Source: Malurus cyaneus samueli
Lineage: Eukaryota > Chordata > Aves > Passeriformes > Maluridae
Reading direction: 5' to 3'
Length of the DNA stretch: 64,000 nucleotides
NCBI GenBank assembly: GCA_009741485.1
Contig: CM019237.1
Coordinates: forward strand, 49,476,050-49,540,049
Made by a program: the position numbers and the translations under genes. Under the pieces are notes generated by a model that was not told the DNA's origin, ran no database searches, and saw nothing but the letters and a program-made list of their open reading frames with translations. Shown here piece by piece: positions 12,510-22,866 of the stretch (positions are counted from its first letter, which is position 1; every line of letters begins with the position of its first letter).

Positions 12510-12607
12510 GTGTGGAGGTGGAATGTCATCCAGTAAGCACCAGACTGCAGTATGGAAATATCAATGGATGTGTGGCTGAAAAGGAGGTGCCCATTTCTCA
12601 TTGTGAG
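12510..12607 (+). CDS. VWF: VWF coding exon: first half of the cystine knot
   Basis: The two bases GT complete the Cys codon started in the mini-exon, then 32 codons follow before the donor GTAAAT. The peptide VEVECHPVSTRLQYGNINGC continues with VAEKEVPISHCE. It aligns with the start of the VWF CTCK domain (human ECNDITARLQY..GSC..HYCQ) and carries its cysteines 1 to 3. Confidence 0.95.
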
Positions 12608-14007
12608 GTAAATAATGAAATCAAGCCCCCCCTGCCCCAAGACCTCTCCTTTTTCTTTCCCAAGAGGAAACCCCTTCCTCCACCATAGTTTCACTGCAGT
12701 AAGTGGAGCATCTGTTTCTGCCCTCATTGATTGACTTAGGGTTAACCTCATTGGCACTTATTTCCTAAAGTAGTTTGATGCTGAATTTTCCCTAGTCAAG
12801 CCAGCATGAAAAAAGCACGTTAGAAACAAAGGCATTGTTCATCCCTTTCTGCTTTGCTTCAATCAGAAATTAAGGACTGTGAAGTAGCTCTGTTAGGACT
12901 TTCTGCATCAAAGAGAGGAATATTTGTCTTTACATTCATGAAACTGATTTTTAGCTCTGAGTCTGTCGTTAAGCACCAAGGCTCTGAGTTGATTAGGGTA
13001 TTATTAAATGGGTAAATGACACTTTAAAAGACTTTTAAATCTAAGTCCCAAGATTTGACTTGCGTGCTCTATAAGCTCTGTGACTCCTCCATTTGCCTTG
13101 GCACCGAGCTGTTGTGTTCTACAGTTTGTGTCTTGTATCTTTCATAATCACATTAAAAGTTTAATTTTCAGCTCATCACTGCTTGCACCTTATAGGGCAA
13201 CTTCCTTCCTTTAAAAACAGGAGTATAGCTTTCCTTCTGGGTGTTCCCATCTCTGCTCTTTCCAAGATAACCAAGGCCCATATGAGGATTTTAATTAACC
13301 CTTGTGTGCAATCCAAATTATGGCATAACTAATAATTCTTGACCTCTTGTCCTGTCTACAGAGTAAATGGTCCTTAGCCATAAAGGCTAAATATGTAGTA
13401 CCAAAGTTTCTCTTGCAGAAGTCCAGATTTTATTTGGAATAAATAGTATTAAGTATAATTTTTGTGAAGTCCTCCCTGATAATGATAGGATATTTTAATT
13501 TAATTGGACTGGGGAATAAGAGCACAGAGCCCCCAAAGGAAATGGACTCTAACAGAGTGCCATGTCGGGCCACTTGTTCTTACATCATGAAACTTACAGC
13601 TACAGGCACTGACAGCTTGGTCTAAATTAATGAAGTGGCAAGACAAGTAGATCAAGGAAATACAGCACCAGTAGGACAACAATGGATGTGTGGCTTGCAC
13701 CACTTGAGCTAAAACTGAATGTATGATAACCACGTGTGCTCAGAAGCCGACACCATAGCCCTGGACATCACCTATGAGAGTTTAAATTCTGGGCTTGTGT
13801 GTGTGTGGGACCAGTTTCTTCACCTCTCCTTTGCTCTACTTATGTCCATAAGAAATTACTCTTTGACCAGCACCCCACACTCTGGAGTTTTACAGAAGAA
13901 CACAGAAGCTGGGCAAAATCACCCATGGATATTTTACAGTAAAGAATCAGGATTCTGAGTGCAGTGTGGCTCTGTTCAAAGTTCAATTCAATTTTTTTTC
14001 CATTTAG
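12608..14007 (+). other. VWF: VWF last intron
   Basis: 1.4 kb without a gene; no repeat family recognised. The acceptor TTTTTTTTCCATTTAG ends at 14007. Confidence 0.88.
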
Positions 14008-14196
14008 GGCAAGTGCCGAAGCAGCACCAGGTACTCTGCTCAGACAGGACAGTGGGAAGACGTGTGCAGCTGCTGCACAGCCACTCAGAGCACCATGGTG
14101 ACGATCCCGCTTCGGTGTCCCAACGGGACCATGGTGCAGCATTACATCGCCTCCGCCTCGCTGTGCGAATGCCGGGCTCGGAAGTGCACACAGTGA
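14008..14196 (+). CDS. VWF: VWF terminal coding exon: end of the cystine knot and stop
   Basis: 62 codons plus TGA in phase 0. The peptide starts GKCRSSTRYSAQTGQWEDVC and ends CECRARKCTQ. It supplies cysteines 4 to 11 of the CTCK domain. The positions matching human C2771, C2773 and C2811, which make the inter-subunit disulfides, are all present. The N-glycosylation sequon NGT after the eighth cysteine matches the human CTNGS site. The protein ends two residues after the last cysteine, as in human VWF (TQ in place of SK). Confidence 0.96.
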   Translation, partial: GKCRSSTRYSAQTGQWEDVCSCCTATQSTMVTIPLRCPNGTMVQHYIASASLCECRARKCTQ

Positions 14197-14345
14197 GCAT
14201 CGCCATGAAGCCCAGTTGCTTAATCTGAAGCTTTATGATGAAGGAACTTCACAATGCAAGCTTCATTTTATCTGCCTTACCTATAAGAATCGTGAATAAT
14301 TAATTGTATCAACACAGCAAGCAATAAAGATTACTAGTGCAACAG
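14197..14345 (+). other. VWF: VWF 3' UTR
   Basis: A short AT-rich 3' UTR from the TGA to about 15-20 nt past the polyadenylation signal. The end point is an estimate. Confidence 0.75.
14323..14328 (+). promoter_or_regulatory. VWF: VWF polyadenylation signal AATAAA
   Basis: A canonical hexamer 127 nt after the stop codon. A G/T-rich stretch (TGGTTCATCTTGGGGTGG, about 14355-14372) follows at the distance expected of a downstream cleavage element. Confidence 0.85.
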
Positions 14346-17300
14346 AACATAGCCTGGTTCATCTTGGGGTGGATTGTAGAAGAGAGATTTCAGGTTGTAT
14401 CGATCCCCTTCATTTCACCATGGAAATTAATCCACATTATTAAAAAAAAACCAAGTAAATCATGCCTGGAAACAGTTGCTTATGATTAAAGAACATATTC
14501 CAAATAATTTAGCATTGTCTTCAGAGACATTACACTTTCATTTCCCACTTTAGTCCTTACTGACACATAGTGGAATTTTAGTTTTTTGCTCTTTTTTCTT
14601 TTCTTCTCTTCAGGAAGTAATGACGGGATAAGGCTTCAAAGTAAGAATGGAATGTTCCTGGTGCACGAACAATACTGGTTATGGCTCAGATAATCAAATA
14701 TCTTTCTGCAATGCATATATTCTCCTGAACCTGAATGCAAAGAAATTGTGTGTTGAGTTCAGGCTGTTGTAAATTCTACAAATCCTCAGTACTTGTGTAC
14801 AGGATTAAGGGCAGCTCTTATTTACTTCAGCCCTTCCCCAGAGCAACTTGAGGAGAAAGCTCAGTGGTTATCTCCCTTATTTCCAGGTCCCAGAACTTCA
14901 CCTATTGCATTCATTCCAAAAATTGGAATTAATTTAAATGCAGAATTTGCAGTGGCAGATTTAATTTAGTTACTGCTGCCAGGCATAAATTTACCAGGAT
15001 TTAAATTTTACTTTGGTCAGGCCATGGATCAAAAGAGTGTTGTTGATCCTGGAGGAATCTCATGTCAGTGAAGCAGTTTCACTCTGAAGTACTAATTTCT
15101 CAAAAATATGAGAGAGGGAGGACTGTTATTTCCATCTGCATTTTTGAAAGACAAGAATTATTTAAGCTTCTCATTTAAATAACAATTTTTAAATAATGAA
15201 AGACACTCTGACATGATTTAATGGGTCAAAACAATTCCACATCTGCTCCCTTTGGGAACACACGAAAACTCCTGTGCTTTAAAGTAAAAAGGTAAGTTGT
15301 ATTCCCTTTTTAGAGGAAACAGGCAGATCCCTGCTGCCTCTCTTTTGCCATTCAGCTCTGGATTCAACACACATTGAATTCTAAGCCCTTTTTGTTTTTA
15401 TTATTGTCTTTCAAAGCATCCTTCATTGCTGTGCAGTGCTAGAAGCGCAGGCCTTCTATCCATCTCTCTCTTCTGCTATAGGGCCACAATAATAACCAGA
15501 GAGAGATATCCAGTTTTAATTGGCACCCACTTTTAATTGGCACCAGCCCCACTTGCTGCGGTTGATCTGCCACCAGTTTACCTCCATCCTCACACCAGTT
15601 CCTTTCTGTGCCTGCCTTTGGATGTTAAGTTCCTTGCCAGATGGGAACCAGGTAATCAACTGCACAGCAGTTCATCTGAAGCTGCAGATGTGCAGCTCCT
15701 GGAATAGTAACCTGCACCATCAGAGCAGAGCAGAGAGAAGGAATGGATAGGGAGTAGTAAAAGACAAATGTCATCCACTTAGCATGGCTGGGATATCTCT
15801 TTGTTTCCATCTGCACCCTCACCCAGACTGACCCTTCTTAGCTCATGAAAGCTGACGGGATTGCAGCCTAAGGCTGCGTGGCTGCAGACAAGTCTTCTAA
15901 TTAGGTAATTAATTATGTGAGTCAGGCACTGGCTTATCAGTACAATGCAGCCCATGAGAATGTACTGGTTTCACCTAGAGCAGGGAATTGTGGGGACTTT
16001 GGTGAGGTCTAGGTCTGCTGTTACTCAGGCCTGCCTGCTACCTCTGTATTCACACAGACAGCTGCAATTAGTGCAATTCCAATTCTTCCTGAAGCATTCC
16101 TCCCTGGCAGAAGTGAGGAGGACAGTCCTGCCCACAATCAAATGTGCCAGCACATCAAGCAGTGCTGTGCATCTGACTGCTCCATTGACATTGTCCAGCA
16201 GAAGCCAGGCTTTGAGAAATATTGTTCATCAAGTCATACATACATTTTGTCTGCGTGGGTTTGAACCCCTTGATGGGTTTGAACCTGCCTGGAATTTTAC
16301 CTTTCCACCAATCATTAGGAGCATACCCCACCACTTCAGAACACCAGCTGGATCACTGAGTGTGCCACAGGATAGATTTACAGGAATGCTAAATGGATTT
16401 TGGGAGGAGTCTTATATAACTTCTTAATAATTAAAAGCATCTAATCTCTCTGCTAACTTTTACAGACTTGCAAGAACCACTCCTCTACATCAGGTGAAAC
16501 ACGATCAGGTATATTGGTATTATTTATCACAGCCTTGCATTATCAATTAACATCATACCCAGGTATCTCAGGAAAGACAGTGATGCCAAGATATGATTTT
16601 CTCCATTAGAAAGCCTTAAAAATAGTCTGCTTCCATTCTAAGCAGCTGGATATGGCTTCCTCTCATATTGCATGCTGTGTATATTATTTATTACCTGAGC
16701 TAAGTGTATTACCTGCAACGCATCCACCCTTATGGCTTATAGGAGCTGGTAATTGGAACCTGTGCAGGCAGAGCTATAAATCCACAGGGATCCCAGCAGG
16801 ACCTGGCTCTACATTCCTGTGCTATTTCAGATTAATGGATATGACATTCTGGTTTTGAGCTTAATTGGAGCAGCATAGATTGTGGATGTAAAATAGCAAA
16901 AGTTTCAGAAAGCTTTCATTTCCCTTTCCCTGAAATAAATATAAAAAGCAGGAAAATTGTTCTCTAGGAAACAGATTAATTGTTTTTAAAACTTTTGAAA
17001 GAAGTTCTGAGAGTGACATAAGATATTAGCAGGGTAAAAACAAAGTATGTGATACCTGTTCATCCATTGGTTAGAAGTTAAGAAAAGCCATTTCAAAGTA
17101 GGGACCAAGAAGAATGGGGTGATTTACTGAATTTAAAGGCCCATTTATATTTCTTAGTCTTGCTGGGAAAATATTACATCACCCAGACCAAGTTTAGTGA
17201 CACAACAGCTGCCCCGCTCCCTTTATTTACTCAGCAGGTTAGATAGCGCACCCACAGTGCATCAGCACGTCTCTCTATGAAAAAGAAAACTTCTACTCTT

Positions 17301-18160
17301 GCCAGTCATGACACCAGGCACTGTCCTGATTCACAAGATGGCAGAACCACTTGACTTTATTCAGGCATTGAATAAATCCATTTCTCCCTGTCTCACTAGA
17401 GAAACCATGACAGTGTCACAAATAGATTAAAAGAAGGAAAAGATTTGGACTCAAATTAGTTATATCTCCTAATTATCATTAGCAAATAGAAGTCATTTAT
17501 CAGGTAGGTTTGCTCATCAACAACTTTTCTTCTTTATACATTGCTTAAATTGCAGGGTTGAAGGCTAAGTAGGATCCATCACCTGTTCTGATTAGACAGT
17601 TGATTACAAGATAATCCCCTGAATATTTCATGCAGGAATGACAGTGCTGCATTCAGGCACTGAGGTAACTTGACCACTTGAAACAAAGCCTTGTGAAAAG
17701 CTTTCTGCACTTACCTCCTACCTGGGAACACTGTGAAACTCTGTGGATATAAAGACACTTCCCCACAGAAACCACTTCTAAGACAATCTGATTCTCGAAT
17801 GCTGGTTCTTTGGACAGAGCTGGCTCTACTGTAGAGGCCTGATTCTGCACTGGCCTTTTCCCTTCACCTCCACTGCCTTCTGGACAAAATATGCCTATTG
17901 TTACCTTGCTTCTCGAGGCGTTATGGAGCATGAAGACAAGGTGCTGAGGTTCCAGCAGAGAATTGCCATGGCCTCTCAGTTCATGGGAGTTTGGTTTTTT
18001 TCCTTCTCTTCCCGCCATGACGGTAATCACCAAACCAGAAGGTCTCATTAATTAGCTTCGGTGTGTGGTTTGCTTAAAGCAGGATCAAGGCAGGATGGAA
18101 ATAGCTGCTGGTGCTGTTCCCTCCTTAAGCCAGTGCAGAAGCAGATTGTGCACAGCATAG
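14346..18160. other. VWF-ANO2 intergenic region
   Basis: 3.8 kb with no gene I can support. It holds a 17-bp tandem duplication at 15514-15547. The longest open frame (15945-16427, 160 codons) has no recognisable domain. Any ANO2 promoter should lie in or near the right end, but there is no CpG island here. Confidence 0.7.
15514..15547 (+). repeat. 17-bp tandem duplication
   Basis: Two adjacent copies of TTTTAATTGGCACCMRC, differing only near the end of the unit. Confidence 0.88.
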
Positions 18161-18211
18161 CCACATCCTATTTTAGCACTGACGCAACTTCCAGCCAAAC
18201 CTACAGGCAAC

Positions 18212-18230
18212 ATGGAAACACACATGCCCG
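18212..18230 (+). CDS. ANO2: Tentative ANO2 first coding exon (METHMP + 1 base)
   Basis: An ATG at 18212 gives Met-Glu-Thr-His-Met-Pro plus one base, then a perfect donor GTAAGT. That leftover G joins AC at 22688 to make an Asp codon in exactly the frame of the next exon. An in-frame TAG at 18158-18160 closes the frame upstream. The piece is only 19 nt of coding sequence, so phase and donor could match by chance. Alternatives are a start at the in-frame ATG at 22732, or another upstream exon I could not see. Mammalian ANO2 is known to use alternative first exons. Confidence 0.4.
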
Positions 18231-19918
18231 GTAAGTTTATTCTCTGCTTCATTCTTGATTGCTACCTATGAAGTGGGATAGGCCTTAAGGGGATGGAGAA
18301 CAGAGAAAGGAATACTTTGGAAAGACTTCTCTGTCTTCGTTAAGGACATTAAAAAAAAAAATCTGTGGCCCAGTTTACATACAGAGTGTTCAGAGATAAA
18401 ACGTGCAGAGTTCACTCCTCTTGAAGCCTCAGGAGTGCAGCTGTGGGTCAGTATTGTGATCCATGTGGAAAACACAATCACCAGGCAAATGCCTTGTGCT
18501 GGGCTTCTGCTGTTTCCACCTGCATTTGCCTTATTGCAATGCAACTGTGGGTAGGGAGCAATATCCTTTTCCAGAAGAAAATGTGCAGCCCTGACCTCTC
18601 AATTCCCACACATCAGGAGCAAGTCTGCTCAGTGCATAAAACCTTTATGTTTGGGTTCCTAGTACACAACCTTAGTATAATTTTTAGTGCTGATATTGGG
18701 TTGCTGTTATATTGCTGTCACGGTCACAAGCTCTGTGGTTTTTTACTGCATTGTCTCATTGTTTCTGGGGCTGTATCTCTGCTGTGAACTCCAAACCCCT
18801 TATTTGAATAATAGAAGGATAGAATTTGACTATTCTTCTTTCTTTCTTTAGAATGGCTCAAGAATTATTGAGGTGTTTAGTCCCGTGCTGCTTAACTGCT
18901 TCTATTAAAATCAGTCCCATGACCGAGTATTTCTTCTCTAATCATATCATGGTGAAGGAAAGGCAGAAGGAATCAGTGTTATGTATGACCAAATCTAAGG
19001 CAATGCAGCTGAGATACTGAGTCCTACCCAAGAGATTCTCCTGCTGGGTGTCCTGGAGGCTCAGGGCATTTCAAACTGGATGTTGGAATGGGATTCAGAC
19101 AGGCAGATGCATGCAGGCTCTCCAAGGCATTAGTCAGGATTTGTGGCTTTGCCCTTGGCACCTGCAGTCTGAGAGGTACTGTGTGAGCATGAACATACAG
19201 GTTGCAAATTAGATGGCATTAGAGGCACCCCAAACAGCATTGTCTGTCTCTAATTCCTATGATTCTTTAAAAGGCACTAAAATAGTAGTTTTGTGGACTT
19301 TGCTGTAGTTGTGCTGAGTTTGGTGGAGATATGCATGAGAAGTAATTTTGGCATGAGCTGAGCATCTTCATCAACATTATACAACTGTAACTAAAACTTT
19401 ACAGACCCCCCTCCTGCTGGTTTTTTTTTTGTTTGTTTGTTTGTTTTTTTCATTTGTTTTTAAAATTCTATTCTACATATAAAAATTACAAAAAGCACCT
19501 CATTTTTTTATGACATAGGCTTACATCAGGACTAACTAACAGTGAAGGACCTGAGACAGAAAAAGGGCACTAGAAGAACACAAGATAGATCTACAGTAGA
19601 CATTAAATCTAGTACAGCGACATTGAATCCTGCACAGTGTGGTCCACTATATAAATAATTGTAAGTAGGGGGCTGCATGGAAGAACACAGAAACAGCAAG
19701 ATTTGGTGAACTGCATGATAGTTTGGAGCCCCCGGTATTGAAATCAGCAACTCTAGATGTGTGTATTCAGAGCTGAGAAGTCATTATTTACTGGAGACCT
19801 AAAAAGCACATGTATAACTACACTACATCTTTAGATAGGTATATGTTCTTTGAAAAGCATATGTTTGAGTAAAGCCATGTAGGAAAGGTAAATTGAAGTA
19901 GGTTATCTTCACCTCTAC

Positions 19919-19919
<1 letters not shown>

Positions 19920-19948
<29 letters not shown>
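19920..19948 (+). repeat. 29-nt poly-G homopolymer
   Basis: An uninterrupted G run on the + strand, long enough to form intramolecular quadruplexes. It could also be a sequencing or assembly length artefact. Confidence 0.97.
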
Positions 19949-19949
<1 letters not shown>

Positions 19950-20644
19950 TGGTAGTTTGCCAAAAATTGCTTCTTAAATTGCAGATGTTTTGAACAGCCT
20001 TGCAGAACAGTATCCTTCTAACTGCGGTGTCTTCCTGAAATGCAGATCCTTTCTGAAACTTAAGTGGTAAGAGAGAAAGATAAATGAAAGCAGTTCACCC
20101 TCTGTGCCTTAGGTGGCCAAACCACTTGCAGCACATACTGCAAGTAGCTGTGCTATGATAATCTGATCACTGGCCCACTCAGCTCAGTTAATTGGCTGTT
20201 ACTCAGGATTTAATACAGAGCTCCTCATTAGGCAGACTCTTTACTGTCTCTTTCACAAGCGATGTGGTCCTTTAGCACACACTCTCAATTTTTCCACTTT
20301 TGGCAGTCGGTGCAACTTCATGGTGGCACTTTAGACAAGGACCTGGAAACACAAATGGTGAGGTCAGTTGCTGCACATGTGGCCAGCCTGTAAGTCTGCA
20401 AAATGCTGAAGCAAAGGAGTGTAGAGAGGCTGAGTGAGCAGGTGGTGACTGGCTGTGAATTGGCACTGGAGTTGGCCACTGATCTCTGTCCTGGAGATAT
20501 CTTGTCCTTGGAAGTCGTTTACAACTTGATGAAGTTTGACTGGAGGGGTGGCTCCCCAGTTATTTTTTGTAGAATGAGTGTAGTTCTTGAACATTTTCTT
20601 TTCAAGTTGAATTCAAGATTCAGTGTACTGCTCTTCCCGGGGGA

Positions 20645-20742
20645 TACATATATATATGTATATATACATATACACCAAAGCTATGCATGTGTGCATATAT
20701 AATTTTTTTTTATATATTCGCATACACACACACATGCAGCTG
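20645..20742. repeat. AT/GT/CA-rich microsatellite
   Basis: Imperfect alternating purine-pyrimidine sequence: TATATATATG repeats, TGTGCATATATA, a T run and CATACACACACACATG. Typical degenerate dinucleotide repeat. Confidence 0.9.
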
Positions 20743-22027
20743 GTTTTTATCCATACTAATTCCTCCAGAATATTTACAGAATGAGAGCATGTAAGGCCAG
20801 ATGTCATAAAGGCTTACAGGGTGGAATGAGGTCAGGCAGCATCTGAAGTAGAAGCCCCTGAGGCACTGCAGTACCACAGGCAAGCAGTCTCAAATGTGGA
20901 ATGCATTCAAAACAGAACATTTTGGTTCAATCAGTCTAATTCGGGAAGATGAAATGCTTTTGGAAGAGCAGGAGTTTTCCAAATACAGATATGCCAATTG
21001 AATTTCCATCAAAACAGTTATTTTGACTGGAAGTCCCTGACTGCCTCACCAGTTTACCAGTTGTTAGTCTCAGGTCCGTGACACAGTTTTTGGAGGTTGG
21101 GAAGAATAATGGAAATGAAATCATGATGTTATAAATGAACTGTAGTTTTTTTCCTAGGCCTAGTTAAAAGGACTGGAAAGAAGAGAGGTCTTTAATTGAC
21201 TGCGTAAAGGTCTTGTGAGATATCCCAGACTTAGCCAGAAAATACCAGAGAAACATTGTGTGTGGCCTTTGGGAATGAAACCTTCACTTATTAATTATTT
21301 TCCATGGGGTTTCCCTCGTGGCATCATTATGAGCTTCATTAAAGTAAACCAAGCATGAGTTTGCTCAGGAGATCAGGCAGGGAAGACTGGTGAGTCAATC
21401 TGCTGGACTGTTCAAATGCTGCTGGACCCCAATCTGTTATTGATAGGAAACATAAGAATAATCGTAACATTTAGGGATCAGCCCCCTTCTTCCAAGCATT
21501 TCCTTCTTTAGCGTTCACTGTCTCCTTTCTCAGAATATGGTGGTGGGGTAGCTATTTCAGGGGATAGAAGGGGCTCAGCTAAGTAAGGGGGAAATACAGC
21601 TCCCAGACTTTAACAGTACACTATGGATGTGGTGTCTCTCTGGATAGATGGGAACTGTTGTTTCTTCTTTCTGGAGAAAAGTCCTGACTGGGCAGGGTCA
21701 GTGGTGCTTTGTGTGTCTAGTGGTGATGGTAGTGACTATGTGGGCAGATGTGTGCAGGATTTCTTCTCCTGGGTACAAAACATGAACGCTGGAAGGAACA
21801 AAACATAGTTTTTCCCTCAAAGTAAGAGCTTTTCCAGGAAAGTATGAGTATGGCTCAGTCAACCCCATTTCAGCCGTGGCACCACTAGAGGGGGAAAGAG
21901 TATGAAACATTTGTAGGTTGTAACACTTTCTGTACCCATTGGTTTTTATCAGCATTTTTCACTGTGCTACTGCCTGTATGGAATTGACCTCTTGGAGTGA
22001 GTACAGAGCAGGGACACCGAGAGGTCC

Positions 22028-22381
22028 AGACAGATGGAGCAGCTCTGCTGGGAGGAAAGGCTGAGAGAGTTGGGATTGTTCAGCCTGGAGAAGAGAAGGC
22101 TTTGGGGTGACCTCACTGGGGCCTTGCAGTGCCTGAAGGGAGCCCACAGGAAAGATGGAGAGAGACTCTGAACAAGAGCACGGAGTGACAGGACAAGTGA
22201 AGCAATGGAAAAGGTTTCCCAGAGAAGTCATGGATGCCCCATCCCTGGAAATGCTCAAGGCCAGGTTGGGTGGGGCTGTGAGCAACCTGGGATAGTGGAA
22301 GGTGTCCCTGTCCATGGCAGGGGGTTGGAACAAGATGATCTTTCAAGTCCCTTCCAGCCCAGGATATTTTGTGATTCTGTG
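22028..22381 (+). mobile_element. CR1 LINE 3' fragment, plus strand
   Basis: Contains GGAAAGGCTGAGAGAGTTGG, TTCAGCCTGGAGAAGAGAAG, GAGCAACCTGGGATAGTGGA and AAGATGATCTTTCAAGTCCC, ending TTTTGTGATTCTGTG. Full CR1 3' signature. Part of the middle appears deleted or divergent. It lies 300 bp upstream of an ANO2 exon. Confidence 0.93.
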
Positions 22382-22687
22382 AAGATTTCCACCCAGACCC
22401 TCTGTTGTGCTGCACTGTGATCATGTAATTTGTCAAACATAAGAAAGGGCGAACATGTCTAAAAGTTCCAGACATTAGTCCCTGAGACCAGAACATGTAG
22501 GTATAAACTTAAATGTACTTAGTGAGCATTTCACATGGGTAAAGAGTTCTTTATGGAGAATGACCATGATCCACAAGTTTGTACTTGTACCTGATGTCAC
22601 TGAATCTGTTCACATCACTAGAATTGAATAATGTCTACTGCTGCACAAAACCTGCTTTATGTAACAACACTTATCTGTCCTTCTCAG

Positions 22688-22866
22688 ACTTTGCTCTGCC
22701 CTCCTCACACCCAACTTTGAATGGACAGAAGATGGCAAAATCGGCATGGGACTCTTTTTCAGCCTACAACAGCAAGTACCTCACTGTTCCTCACAACCGG
22801 ACTTCCTGGCATAGCAGTGGGACCAATGAAGTGCTTGAAGCATCAGTGGTGTCCCACAGAAGTTCT
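22688..22866 (+). CDS. ANO2: ANO2 N-terminal exon (tail before the INNY motif)
   Basis: Two bases plus 59 codons between TTCTCAG and the strong donor GTAAGT. The peptide starts (D)FALPSSHPTLNGQKMAKSAW and ends VVSHRSS, which joins directly to IINNYVDG in the next exon. Human ANO2 has a corresponding Arg-Ser-Ser-Ser before VINNY, so the junction is in the right place. The rest is low-conservation, Ser/Thr-rich, presumably disordered cytoplasmic tail. An in-frame ATG at 22732-22734 could be the true start if exon 1 is not used. No hydrophobic segment is present. Confidence 0.82.

Larger units (their letters stand above)
1..14345 (+). other. VWF: VWF gene, 3' portion (partial; 5' part lies before the window)
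   Basis: Six exons on the + strand splice into one continuous frame encoding the C-terminal end of von Willebrand factor, the large secreted plasma and endothelial glycoprotein that forms multimers, captures platelets and carries factor VIII. Seen here are the last VWC-like module (C6) and the C-terminal cystine knot, which forms the tail-to-tail dimer in the endoplasmic reticulum. The exon order, the phases (0, 0, 0, 1, 0), the signature LQDGCDSHSCRVNERGE and all 11 cystine-knot cysteines fit VWF rather than the secreted mucins or otogelin. The downstream neighbour, ANO2, supports this independently. The gene runs off the left edge; I found no further exon in 1-3258. Transcript end is inferred from AATAAA at 14323. 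Confidence 0.93.
18231..22687 (+). other. ANO2: ANO2 intron 1 (or intergenic if exon 1 is wrong)
   Basis: 4.5 kb without a recognisable coding exon. It holds a 29-G run (19920-19948), an AT/CA microsatellite (20645-20742) and a plus-strand CR1 tail (22028-22381). The acceptor TCCTTCTCAG ends at 22687. Confidence 0.6.

Noticed and set aside
15945..16427. 160-codon + strand open frame in the VWF-ANO2 intergenic region
   Set aside because: No recognisable domain, no splice-site or promoter context, and composition like the surrounding non-coding DNA.
16465..16495. Short possible exon between TTTTACAG and GTGAAA
   Set aside because: Splice-like flanks only; the 30-nt insert fits neither VWF nor ANO2 and lies after the VWF polyadenylation signal.
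20403..20702. 99-codon frame beginning MLKQRSVERLSEQ
   Set aside because: It looks protein-like at first, but a stop lies just before the ATG in frame, no donor site fits, and its end runs into the AT microsatellite.
22579..22687. Extension of the ANO2 exon-2 frame upstream to the ATG at 22579
   Set aside because: The frame is open through this stretch, but a good acceptor (TCCTTCTCAG) at 22687 and the non-conserved, Cys/Leu-rich translation suggest intron. An unspliced start there cannot be fully excluded.
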